DNA of 6,254 bases from Brevundimonas sp. UBA5936 (lineage in GTDB: Bacteria; Pseudomonadota; Alphaproteobacteria; Caulobacterales; Caulobacteraceae): NCBI GenBank assembly GCA_002430835.1, contig DJDA01000075.1, forward strand, positions 1 to 6,254, written 5' to 3'. The position numbers and the translations under genes were made by a program. The notes under the pieces are model-generated. The model was not told the origin of the DNA and ran no database searches. It saw only the letters and a program-made list of their open reading frames with translations. This document shows positions 1 through 5,911 of this stretch, piece after piece; position 1 is the stretch's first letter; every line of letters starts with the position of its first letter.

Positions 1-1346
1 AAGGCGATCTCGTCGATCACGCCGATGATGGCGCCGATCTGGTCGGACGACTGTTCGATGGCGGTCATGGCGGCGACGGCGTCGCTGACCACCGCGCCCG
101 AGGCTTCCGCCTCGCCGCGCGCCTGCTGCACCACGCCGGCGGCCTGGCGGGCGCCGTCGGCGGTGCGGTTCACCGTGGCCGTGATCTGGTCCAGGGCGGC
201 GGCGGTTTCTTCCAGGCTGGCGGCCTGCTGCTCAGTGCGGCGCGACAGATCGTCGGAGGCCTGGCTGATCTCGCCCGAGCCCGAGCGGATGGCCGCGACA
301 TTGGCCGTCACGGCGGCGATGGCCTTCTCCAGCTGGGCGATGGCGGCGTTGAAATCGGCCTTCAGCTGCGCCGCCTTGGGCGCGAAGGCGACGTCGATGC
401 GATGGGTCAGGTCGCCGTTGGCCATGGCGCCCAGACCCTGAGCCAGAGCGGTGATGGCCACCTTGTCGTCTTCAGCCTCGCGGGCCTTCTCGGCTTCGAC
501 GCGGGCGCGCTCGTCCTCGGCGGCCTGACGCTGGGCGACGGCTTCGGCCTCCAGGCGGTCCTTGGCGATGGCGGCGTCCTTGAAGGTCTGGACGGCGGCG
601 GCCATCTGACCCACCTCGTCCTTGCGGCCGGCGGCCGGCACGGCCACCGAGGTGTCGCCCGACGCCAGGCGGCGCATGGCCGCCGTCATCGCCGTCAGCG
701 GCTTGGCCAGGATATTGGTCAGCATCACGGCCATGCCGGCCGCCAGCGCCAGCGCCAGCACCAGGCCGCCGATCAGCACCATGCGGGCCGTCCTGGCGAC
801 CGACACCTGGGTCTCGGTATAGATGCGGCTTTCCTGGACCTTCTTCTCGATCAGGCCGTTCAGGGCGCTTTCGGCCGGGTCGATGAATTTGTCAGCCTCG
901 CCGTTGCGACCGACCATGGCGATGGCCTGCATCCAGCCGGCCTGATCCGCGACCAGGGCCTGGCCGCGCTGGACCACCTGCTTGTTCCACTCGTCCGCGG
1001 CGGTCCGAGCCGCGCGCACCTGCGCGGCGCTGGCGCGGTCCAGCTGCGTCACGCGATCGAGGCTCTTGTTGAAGCTCTGCCGGTGCTCTTCCAGCCGTTG
1101 CAGATAATAGGGGTCGCGCGACACCAGGAAGCCGCGATAGCTGGCCTCCTGCCGCGCCAGATAGAATTGCGCCGCCTCGGCCTCGCGCTGGACGACGCCC
1201 GCGCGCGCTCGGTCCGCCCGCGCCGCATCCAGGGCGTTAATCTGCAAAAACACCGTCAGCCCCATGGCGACGATGGCCAGGATGACGACCGCAAAGGCCG
1301 CCATCAGTTTCTTTTCGATCTTAAGGTCGCTCAGCATGGCGTCCAT
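1..1346 (-). CDS. Methyl-accepting chemotaxis protein with CHASE3-like sensor and two HAMP domains (3' end outside window)
   Basis: This is an inner-membrane chemoreceptor that would signal through CheW/CheA to the flagellar motor. The first 448 residues are visible. Residues 14-36 and about 189-209 are hydrophobic membrane segments. The helical region between them (about 38-185) resembles CHASE3, with the typical RGFLVSRDPYYLQ stretch at 71-83. A HAMP domain follows at about 210-262, then an E/A/R-rich linker and a second HAMP-like unit at about 298-345 (NGDLTHRIDVAF). The methylation helix is clear at 371-392, with the QQAASLEETAAALDQ motif. The frame runs off the left edge at VIDEIAF, just where the conserved signalling hairpin tip begins, so the tip and C-terminal tail are missing. 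The start is the ATG at 1346, preceded by a GGGGGGTGAG ribosome binding site at 1360-1351; an in-frame ATG at 1337 is a weaker alternative. It lies 49 bp downstream of the porin gene and is probably co-transcribed with it. The family call is firm; the ligand is unknown. Confidence 0.95.
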   Translation of the reverse strand, partial: MDAMLSDLKIEKKLMAAFAVVILAIVAMGLTVFLQINALDAARADRARAGVVQREAEAAQFYLARQEASYRGFLVSRDPYYLQRLEEHRQSFNKSLDRVTQLDRASAAQVRAARTAADEWNKQVVQRGQALVADQAGWMQAIAMVGRNGEADKFIDPAESALNGLIEKKVQESRIYTETQVSVARTARMVLIGGLVLALALAAGMAVMLTNILAKPLTAMTAAMRRLASGDTSVAVPAAGRKDEVGQMAAAVQTFKDAAIAKDRLEAEAVAQRQAAEDERARVEAEKAREAEDDKVAITALAQGLGAMANGDLTHRIDVAFAPKAAQLKADFNAAIAQLEKAIAAVTANVAAIRSGSGEISQASDDLSRRTEQQAASLEETAAALDQITATVNRTADGARQAAGVVQQARGEAEASGAVVSDAVAAMTAIEQSSDQIGAIIGVIDEIA

Positions 1347-1395
1347 CTAACTCACCCCCCGTGAAGATTCTCTTGAGAGCCGAACCGGCTTTCGA
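1347..1395 (-). other. Short spacer between porin and chemoreceptor genes with two small hairpins
   Basis: This 49-bp gap contains two small adjacent inverted repeats: AGCCG-AAC-CGGCT at 1378-1390 and TCTC-TT-GAGA at 1369-1378 (plus-strand letters). Both stems are only 4-5 bp and share position 1378, and neither is followed on the minus strand by a run of T. I therefore do not call a terminator, and read-through from the porin gene into the chemoreceptor gene is expected. The chemoreceptor ribosome binding site lies at 1360-1351. Confidence 0.4.
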
Positions 1396-2118
1396 TCAGA
1401 AGTTGAAGCTGAGCGCCCCCACCAGGCGCCCGTCGTAGTTGTCGCCAAGTGCATGGCTGTCGGTGTCGTACCAGCGCGCGTCGATGGCCCATCGCTCGCT
1501 CAGGTTGTGCTTCACGCCCAGATTCCAGGCGTTGTAGTCCGCCCCGCCGTCCGCCGATCGCACGCCGAAGGCGGCCGACGCCTTGGTGCGCGGCCCCAGG
1601 GCCGTCGACGCCTGGGCCTCGATCCACCAGGCTTCCTTGGTCGCGGCGAAACCGTCGGGCGTGTAGTTGATCCGCAGCCGCCCGGAGACGCGCCCGAACT
1701 TGCGGGCGGCGTCGGCCTGATATTCCCAATAGTTGGCGTCGACGCCCGAGCGCGTGCCCGGCAGGTCGCGGTTCACGACCGACAGATCGAAGGCCACGCC
1801 CGCCGCCTTGGGCCGCCAGCCCAGCGCCGTCACGATCTCGGCGTCGGAGCCTTGAGACAGCTTGGCCGTCGAGGCGAAGACGCTGCCGTAGAAGTCGCCG
1901 TAGGACGCCTCGAGGCTGGCGTTCAGGCTGGGATCGCCAGCGCTCTTGCCCAGGCCCTTGCCGACGTATTCGCTGGCGAGGCCCAACTGGCCTTCGATGG
2001 ACTGGGCCGTCGCAGGCGCCGCAAGCGCCGCTGACAGAGTAATAATCAAACCGCCCGTGAGCGGGTTACGGAGCGCACGAACGCCCTTCTGGCGTCGAGC
2101 GATAACTTGGAAGGACAT
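1396..2118 (-). CDS. TorF-family putative outer-membrane porin (gcw_chp family)
   Basis: This is a predicted outer-membrane beta-barrel of 240 residues, a normal length for the TorF/gcw_chp (TIGR02001) family, whose members are annotated as putative porins without a settled substrate. A long basic n-region and hydrophobic core (residues 8-34) end in an A-T-A signal-peptidase motif at 36-38, predicting export. The mature protein opens with the family-typical GLASEYVGKGLGKSAGDPSL (46-65), then alternating amphipathic strands rich in Y, W and F, and ends ALSFNF with the terminal phenylalanine used for barrel assembly. The start is the ATG at 2118 with AGAGGT six bases upstream. It is divergent from the sensor kinase operon and sits directly upstream of the chemoreceptor gene, which suggests a role in taking up something the cell also senses (inference). 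The family call rests on recalled motif similarity rather than a search. Confidence 0.85.
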   Translation of the reverse strand: MSFQVIARRQKGVRALRNPLTGGLIITLSAALAAPATAQSIEGQLGLASEYVGKGLGKSAGDPSLNASLEASYGDFYGSVFASTAKLSQGSDAEIVTALGWRPKAAGVAFDLSVVNRDLPGTRSGVDANYWEYQADAARKFGRVSGRLRINYTPDGFAATKEAWWIEAQASTALGPRTKASAAFGVRSADGGADYNAWNLGVKHNLSERWAIDARWYDTDSHALGDNYDGRLVGALSFNF

Positions 2119-2130
2119 TCAGACCTCTTT
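2113..2130 (-). promoter_or_regulatory. Ribosome binding site and start of the porin gene
   Basis: Read on the minus strand, AAAGAGGTCTGA is followed by ATG. This is a good purine-rich Shine-Dalgarno sequence at suitable spacing and fixes the porin start at 2118. Further in-frame starts would cut into the signal peptide. Confidence 0.7.
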
Positions 2131-2257
2131 GAGACTGATCCCCTTCTGCGCGGAACAACGGTAGACAATCGTAAATTCGTCCGTACGTAGAAATCCGCAA
2201 TTCGCGATGCGCGCCTGCGACGTACTGATTTCTTCCGGCAGAACGTCGTCATAATTC

Positions 2258-2276
2258 TTAACGGCACAGTAACCAT
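2258..2276 (+). promoter_or_regulatory. Candidate CtrA binding site
   Basis: TTAA, seven bases, then GTAACCAT matches the Caulobacter CtrA consensus TTAA-N7-TTAACCAT at 11 of 12 defined positions; the single mismatch is the first T of the second half. CtrA is the cell-cycle master regulator of Caulobacterales and controls many motility and chemotaxis genes. The site lies about 140 bp upstream of the porin start and about 200 bp upstream of the kinase start, in the only intergenic region of the window large enough for regulation in both directions. The mismatch falls in a core base, and binding is untested. Confidence 0.4.
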
Positions 2277-2341
2277 GACACCGAAGATCATGCATATCGT
2301 CGTTATGACAGAAATGTTCGTTTTTTCAGCTCACAAAGAAC

Positions 2342-2352
2342 TGTCCGCGACA
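2342..2352. promoter_or_regulatory. Small palindrome, possible operator
   Basis: TGTC-CGC-GACA is a perfect inverted repeat with 4-bp arms. It sits one base upstream of the candidate -35 element of the kinase operon, a place where a regulator could act. The arms are short enough to occur by chance, and I cannot assign a protein. Confidence 0.2.
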
Positions 2353-2353
2353 A

Positions 2354-2382
2354 TTGCATGTTAGCCGAGACCTATCTAATAA
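2354..2382 (+). promoter_or_regulatory. Weak promoter-like pair upstream of the kinase operon
   Basis: TTGCAT (2354-2359) is followed after 17 bases by TAATAA (2377-2382). The spacing is ideal for a housekeeping sigma factor and the -35 resembles TTGACA, but the -10 is a poor match. It would give a leader of roughly 85 bases ahead of the TTG start. Low confidence, as base composition alone could produce this. Confidence 0.25.
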
Positions 2383-2473
2383 ACCTCCCTTACCGGCCTC
2401 ATGACGACGACGACACGGAAGGGCTCGCCTCCTGATCTAACGGGAAGCGAGGACAAGTTCGATTTACTCAGTA

Positions 2474-3784
2474 TTGGACCGCCGCTCCCCTGACGTCACG
2501 CCAACCCCTCGCCCTTGGGCGGCGGCTATCGCCTTGGCGTGCGTCCTGCTCGCCGTCGCGGCCCTGATGCTGGGACTGGCGGCGCCGTCTCTCTCGCACA
2601 GCCTGACCCTGATCGCCCTGATGCTTGCGCTGGCGGCTGTGGCGGCTTTGATCCTGGTCTGGCGGCAGGCTTCCGGTCTTGCGGGCGCCCTGGCGGCGCG
2701 CGACGCCATGCTGAATGTCGCCTTCCTGTCGACGCCGACCCTGATGCTGACGCGCGAGGGCGCGATCTCGCGGCTCAACGACACGGCGCTCGCCATGCTG
2801 AAGATCACGCAGGACGAGGCGCTAGGACGGCCTTTCGCCGAGATCGTGCCCGGCTTCGACATCGCCGCCCTCGCCGCGTCCGGGACGCAGTCCGGCTTGC
2901 TGGAAGCCGACTCCGGCTACTGGATCGGGCAACGCGCGGACGGATCGACTTTCCCGGTCGGCATTCAGTTCGGCATGACGCCCGGCGGATCGGACAGGGA
3001 TCATGTGGCCCTGGGCCTGGCCGACCTGACGCTCCGTTACGCCGCCGAGGCTCAGGCCCGCGAACTGCACGCCCAGTTGAACACCGTCTGGCGGCTGAAC
3101 TCTCTCGGCGAGATGGCCGCCACCCTGGCCCATGAGTTGAACCAGCCCCTGAGCGCGGCCAGCGGCTATATGCACGCCAGCCGGACCGACATGGAGAAGG
3201 CCGGCTCCCTGGGCGACAGCGCCTGCCGCACCCTGGACCTGGCTCAAGGCCAGCTTCTTCGCGCCGGAGAGATCATCCGCCGCATCCGCGCCTTCCTGAC
3301 CCAGGAAACCGGCTCCCTGGGCGGTGAAAGCGCCTCGGACATGATCGAGAACATGAAGCAGATCCTGACGCGCATCGGTCAGGCCCAGAAGGTCACGCTG
3401 CGTATCGACATGGCCCCGGATTGCGACCGGGTGCGGGCCGACCGCATCCAGTTCCAGCAGGCCGTGGTCAATCTGGTCCGCAACGGCGTCGAAGCGGCGG
3501 CCGGCTGCCAGGGCGCCCAGGTCAGCATTCTGGGCCGCACAGAAGCCGACGGCTATCGCATCAGCATCGAAGACAACGGCCCCGGCGTCGCCGACGATCA
3601 GCGCGACCGCCTGTTCCAGCCCATGACCAGCACCAAGCCCGGCGGCATGGGCCTGGGCCTGTCCGTCACCCGCACCATCGTCGAACGGCACGGCGGCGTC
3701 CTGAACGTGGGCCGCAGCCAGGCCCTGGGCGGCGCCGCCTTCTTCTTCACCCTGCCCTTGGACCAGGAGGCCACGACCGCGTGA
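2474..3784 (+). CDS. Membrane PAS-domain sensor histidine kinase, FixL-like
   Basis: This is an inner-membrane sensor kinase of 436 residues that should phosphorylate the adjacent FixJ-type regulator. Two hydrophobic helices (about 15-37 and 43-63) form a short membrane anchor with almost no periplasmic loop, so sensing is probably cytoplasmic or within the membrane. A PAS domain spans about 77-190 (NDTALAMLKITQDEALGRPF at 102-121). The dimerisation helix carries LAHELNQPL with phospho-acceptor His220. The ATPase domain shows an N box with N333 and N337, DNGPGV at 367-372, FQPMTSTKPGGMGLGLS at 381-397, and a C-terminal FTLPL. The kinase core resembles FixL/DctB-type HisKA kinases. The FixL haem-binding histidine is not evident in the PAS helix region around 125-140, so oxygen sensing by haem is unlikely. 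The start is uncertain: TTG at 2474 has no well-placed ribosome binding site, while the frame is open from 2441. The stop overlaps the regulator start by 4 bp. Confidence 0.92.
   Translation: MDRRSPDVTPTPRPWAAAIALACVLLAVAALMLGLAAPSLSHSLTLIALMLALAAVAALILVWRQASGLAGALAARDAMLNVAFLSTPTLMLTREGAISRLNDTALAMLKITQDEALGRPFAEIVPGFDIAALAASGTQSGLLEADSGYWIGQRADGSTFPVGIQFGMTPGGSDRDHVALGLADLTLRYAAEAQARELHAQLNTVWRLNSLGEMAATLAHELNQPLSAASGYMHASRTDMEKAGSLGDSACRTLDLAQGQLLRAGEIIRRIRAFLTQETGSLGGESASDMIENMKQILTRIGQAQKVTLRIDMAPDCDRVRADRIQFQQAVVNLVRNGVEAAAGCQGAQVSILGRTEADGYRISIEDNGPGVADDQRDRLFQPMTSTKPGGMGLGLSVTRTIVERHGGVLNVGRSQALGGAAFFFTLPLDQEATTA
3765..3784 (+). promoter_or_regulatory. Ribosome binding site and GTGA overlap of kinase and regulator
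   Basis: AGGAGG at 3765-3770 lies ten bases ahead of the GTG at 3781. The GTG overlaps the kinase TGA stop (3782-3784) as GTGA, the usual arrangement for translational coupling. This decides the regulator start, because its frame stays open a further 360 bases upstream inside the kinase gene. Confidence 0.85.
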
Positions 3785-4386
3785 GCGATCATTCCGTCTT
3801 CGTCATCGACGACGATCCGGCCGTGCGCGACGCCCTGTTGCGCGTGCTGCGCGGGCGGGGCGTGCGCGCGCGCGGCTTCGCCAGCGGAACCGAGTTCTTC
3901 GCCGCCCTGCCCGAGGACGCCTCGGCCTGCGTCATAACCGACGTGCGGATGCCGGGCATGGACGGGACTGAGATCGTGCGCCGCCTGGCCGAACTGCGCG
4001 GCGAGACCTGGCCCGTCATCGTCATCACCGGCCACGCCGACGTCTCCATGGCGGTGCAGATGATGAAGACCGGCATCGTGGACTTCATCGAAAAGCCCTT
4101 CGACCCCGCCCGTCTGGTCGAGGTGGTGAAGGGTTGCCTGGCCCAGCTCGGCGACCTGGACGCCCGCCAGCAGACCCGCCAGCAAACCCGCCTGCGCCTA
4201 GGCCGCCTGACCCCGCGCGAGCGCCAGGTCTTCGACGCCCTGGTCGCCGGCGCCTCCAACAAGGAGATGGCTCTGGACCTGAAGATCAGCCCCCGCACGG
4301 TCGAGGTCTTCCGCGCCAAGGTCATGACCAAGATGGAGGCCGACAGCCTGCCGGCCCTGGTCCGCATGGGGCTGATGCTCAGCTAG
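3781..4386 (+). CDS. FixJ-family response regulator (receiver plus LuxR-type HTH)
   Basis: This is a 201-residue cytoplasmic DNA-binding response regulator, almost exactly FixJ length. The receiver domain (about 4-120) has the acidic pocket D10-D12, the phospho-acceptor Asp54 in TDVRMPGMDG, Thr83 in VITGHADV and Lys105 in EKPF. A short glutamine-rich linker (RQQTRQQTR, 129-137) leads to the LuxR/GerE helix-turn-helix at about 141-200 (LTPRERQVFDALVAGASNKE, then ISPRTVEVFRAK). All residues needed for phosphotransfer are present. It begins with GTG inside the kinase stop, so the two are translationally coupled and form a cognate pair. The targets are unknown; the divergent porin and the downstream gabD are the nearest candidates. 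The family call is firm; a role in oxygen or nitrogen fixation control should not be assumed from the FixJ name. Confidence 0.94.
   Translation: MSDHSVFVIDDDPAVRDALLRVLRGRGVRARGFASGTEFFAALPEDASACVITDVRMPGMDGTEIVRRLAELRGETWPVIVITGHADVSMAVQMMKTGIVDFIEKPFDPARLVEVVKGCLAQLGDLDARQQTRQQTRLRLGRLTPRERQVFDALVAGASNKEMALDLKISPRTVEVFRAKVMTKMEADSLPALVRMGLMLS
4165..4188 (+). repeat. 12-bp tandem duplication in the regulator linker
   Basis: CGCCAGCAGACC is followed at once by CGCCAGCAAACC, differing at one base. In frame it encodes RQQT twice, in the flexible linker between the receiver and HTH domains. It looks like a small in-frame slippage duplication that would change linker length by four residues. Confidence 0.6.
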
Positions 4387-4406
4387 ACGTTTCGTCTTCT
4401 TGCAGC

Positions 4407-4424
4407 CGCGCCCGCTCCGGCGCG
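4407..4424 (+). terminator. GC-rich hairpin after the regulator gene, weak terminator or attenuator candidate
   Basis: CGCGCC-CGCTCC-GGCGCG forms a perfect 6-bp stem with a 6-base loop, 20 bases after the regulator stop codon. It is followed by TTATGT rather than a T run, so strong intrinsic termination is not expected. It could reduce read-through into gabD. Confidence 0.25.
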
Positions 4425-4430
4425 TTATGT

Positions 4431-4458
4431 CGGCTCCCCGACCGCGACCAAGGAGCCG
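4431..4458 (+). promoter_or_regulatory. Inverted repeat covering the gabD ribosome binding site
   Basis: CGGCTCC (4431-4437) and GGAGCCG (4452-4458) are perfect 7-bp complements separated by 14 bases. The right arm contains most of the AAGGAG Shine-Dalgarno sequence (4450-4455), which lies seven bases ahead of the ATG at 4463. If the stem folds in the mRNA it would hide the ribosome binding site. Whether it is regulated is unknown. Confidence 0.4.
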
Positions 4459-4462
4459 CCCC

Positions 4463-5908
4463 ATGTCCGATCCCGCCCGCCTGCTGCGTCATCAGGCCTA
4501 TGTCGACGGCCGCTGGATCGACGCCGACGGCGGCGGAACCATCGAAGTAACCAACCCGGCCACAGGCGAGGTGCTGGCGACCGTCCCCGACATGGGCGCC
4601 CCTGAGACCCTCCGCGCCGTCGCCGCCGCCGAGGCCGCGATGAAGCCCTGGGCCGCGAAGACGGCGAGCGAACGCGCCCGCATCCTGCGCCGCTGGTTCG
4701 ATCTGATGATGAGCGAGCAGGACGCCCTGGGCCGCCTGCTGACCCGCGAACAGGGCAAGAGCCTGACCGAAGCCAAGGGCGAAATCGCCTATGCCGCCAG
4801 CTTCATCGAATGGTTCGCCGAAGAGGGCAAACGCACCTACGGCGAGGTCATCCCGACGCATGACGCCTCCAAGCGGCTGGTGACGCTGCGCCAGCCGGTC
4901 GGGGTGGTGGGGGCAATCACCCCGTGGAACTTCCCCGCCGCCATGATCACCCGCAAGGTCGGCCCGGCCCTGGCCGCCGGTTGCGCCGTCGTGCTGAAGC
5001 CCGCCAGCCAGACGCCGCTGTCGGCCCTGGCTCTGGCGGTTCTAGCGGAAGAGGCGGGCCTGCCGCCCGGCCTGTTCAACGTCGTCACCGGCTCGGCCTC
5101 GGCCATCGGCGGCGAACTGACCTCCAATGAGACGGTGCGCAAGATCAGCTTCACCGGCTCGACCGAGATCGGCCGCCTGCTGATGGAGCAGTCGTCGCAG
5201 ACCATCAAGAAGATGAGCCTGGAGCTGGGCGGCAACGCCCCCTTCCTGGTCTTCGACGACGCCGACATCGACGCCGCCGTGGCAGGCGCCGTGGCCTCCA
5301 AATACCGCAATGCGGGCCAGACCTGCGTCTGCACCAACCGCTTCTACGTCCAGGCCGCCGTCCACGATGAATTCGTCGCCAAGCTGACCAAGGCCACGCA
5401 GGCGCTGAAGGTCGGGAACGGCCTGGACGACGGCGTGCAGATCGGCCCCCTGATCGACGAAAAGGCGGTGAAGAAAGTCGAGGAGCACGTCGCCGACGCC
5501 CTCGCCAAGGGCGCGACCCTGCTGACCGGCGGCGCACGCCATGATCTGGGCATGACCTTCTTCCAGCCGACGGTCCTGTCGGGCGTGACCCAGGACATGC
5601 AGATGTGCCGCGAAGAGACCTTCGGCCCCGTCTCCGGCGTCGTCCGCTTCGAGACGGAGGAGGAAGGGATCGCCCTGGCCAACGACACCATCTTCGGCCT
5701 GGCCGGCTATTTCTACGCCCGCGACCTGAGCCGCGTCTGGCGCGTGGCCGAAGCGCTGGAGACCGGCATGATCGGCATCAACACCGGCCTGATCTCCACC
5801 GAGGTCGCGCCGTTTGGCGGGATCAAGCAATCCGGCCTCGGCCGCGAAGGCTCCAGCCACGGCATCGAGGATTATCTGGAGATCAAATACCTCTGCATGG
5901 GCCTGTGA
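4463..5908 (+). CDS. gabD: NADP-type succinate-semialdehyde dehydrogenase
   Basis: This cytoplasmic aldehyde dehydrogenase oxidises succinate semialdehyde to succinate, the last step of GABA breakdown into the TCA cycle. It has 481 residues, matching the roughly 480 of E. coli GabD, and its catalytic numbering coincides. TPWNFP (153-158) supplies Asn156; KPASQTP has Lys179 and Ser182, the pair associated with NADP use; Glu254 lies in LELGGNAPF; the nucleophile Cys288 lies in NAGQTCVC; Glu385 lies in EETFGP. Arg164, Arg282 and Ser445 fit the positions that hold the substrate carboxylate in SSADH enzymes. The C-terminal IKQSGLGREGSSHGIEDYLE is typical of GabD. A second cysteine, Cys290, is two residues from the nucleophile, as in SSADHs where a redox disulfide has been described. 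The start at 4463 follows AAGGAG with seven bases of spacing; the frame opens further upstream to 4400 but without a comparable site. It lies 76 bp after the response regulator gene. No GABA transaminase gene is visible, so a related semialdehyde substrate remains possible. Confidence 0.95.
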   Translation: MSDPARLLRHQAYVDGRWIDADGGGTIEVTNPATGEVLATVPDMGAPETLRAVAAAEAAMKPWAAKTASERARILRRWFDLMMSEQDALGRLLTREQGKSLTEAKGEIAYAASFIEWFAEEGKRTYGEVIPTHDASKRLVTLRQPVGVVGAITPWNFPAAMITRKVGPALAAGCAVVLKPASQTPLSALALAVLAEEAGLPPGLFNVVTGSASAIGGELTSNETVRKISFTGSTEIGRLLMEQSSQTIKKMSLELGGNAPFLVFDDADIDAAVAGAVASKYRNAGQTCVCTNRFYVQAAVHDEFVAKLTKATQALKVGNGLDDGVQIGPLIDEKAVKKVEEHVADALAKGATLLTGGARHDLGMTFFQPTVLSGVTQDMQMCREETFGPVSGVVRFETEEEGIALANDTIFGLAGYFYARDLSRVWRVAEALETGMIGINTGLISTEVAPFGGIKQSGLGREGSSHGIEDYLEIKYLCMGL

Positions 5909-5911
5909 GTC
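5909..5911. other. Three-base gap between convergent stop codons
   Basis: The gabD TGA ends at 5908 and the minus-strand TGA of the receiver gene occupies 5914-5912. There is no room for a separate terminator between the two genes. Confidence 0.9.

Larger units (their letters stand above)
2119..2473. promoter_or_regulatory. Divergent AT-richer intergenic regulatory region
   Basis: These 355 bases separate the minus-strand porin gene from the plus-strand kinase gene. By hand count, 112 of the 240 bases in 2161-2400 are G or C (about 47%), far below the neighbouring genes. I find no convincing protein gene in it. The region must hold promoters for both directions. Visible signals are a near-match to the CtrA box (2258-2276), ATGAC motifs at 2248-2252 (reverse), 2275, 2305 and 2401, a 7-bp inverted repeat GTCATAA/TTATGAC (2248-2254 and 2303-2309), a TGTC-CGC-GACA palindrome (2342-2352), and a weak -35/-10-like pair (2354-2382). 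Confidence 0.75.

Noticed and set aside
402..1364. Plus-strand open frame of 320 codons opposite the chemoreceptor
   Set aside because: It is antisense to a well-supported chemoreceptor, its translation is H/G/R/Q-rich low-complexity sequence without a domain, and such frames are expected opposite GC-rich genes.
1453..2034. Plus-strand 193-codon frame opposite the porin
   Set aside because: It is a composition shadow of the porin gene: arginine/glycine/alanine-rich, with no motif and no ribosome site.
2046..2291. Minus-strand 81-codon frame overlapping the porin start
   Set aside because: It overlaps the porin signal peptide in another frame, is basic and has no recognisable motif or ribosome site.
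2274..2292. CATGA/TCATG inverted repeat
   Set aside because: The arms are 5 bp with a 9-base gap; one arm overlaps the ATGAC motif already described, and it is too short to stand alone.
2119..2473. FNR/FixK box (TTGAT-N4-ATCAA) or sigma-54 -24/-12 promoter in the divergent region
   Set aside because: I looked for both because of the FixL/FixJ-like genes. Neither motif is present in acceptable form on either strand.
2822..3691. Minus-strand 289-codon frame opposite the kinase
   Set aside because: The kinase strand shows all catalytic boxes; this frame is alanine/glycine/histidine-rich shadow sequence.
3421..3780. Upstream extension of the response regulator frame
   Set aside because: The extension lies inside the kinase ATPase domain in another frame and is R/P/G-rich. 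The GTG at 3781 with AGGAGG upstream gives a normal FixJ length.
4400..4462. 21-codon upstream extension of gabD
   Set aside because: It is R/P-rich and has no counterpart in the family, while the ATG at 4463 has an excellent ribosome binding site and gives the standard length.
5042..5860. Minus-strand 272-codon frame opposite gabD
   Set aside because: It is antisense to a fully intact, motif-complete dehydrogenase and shows no domain of its own.
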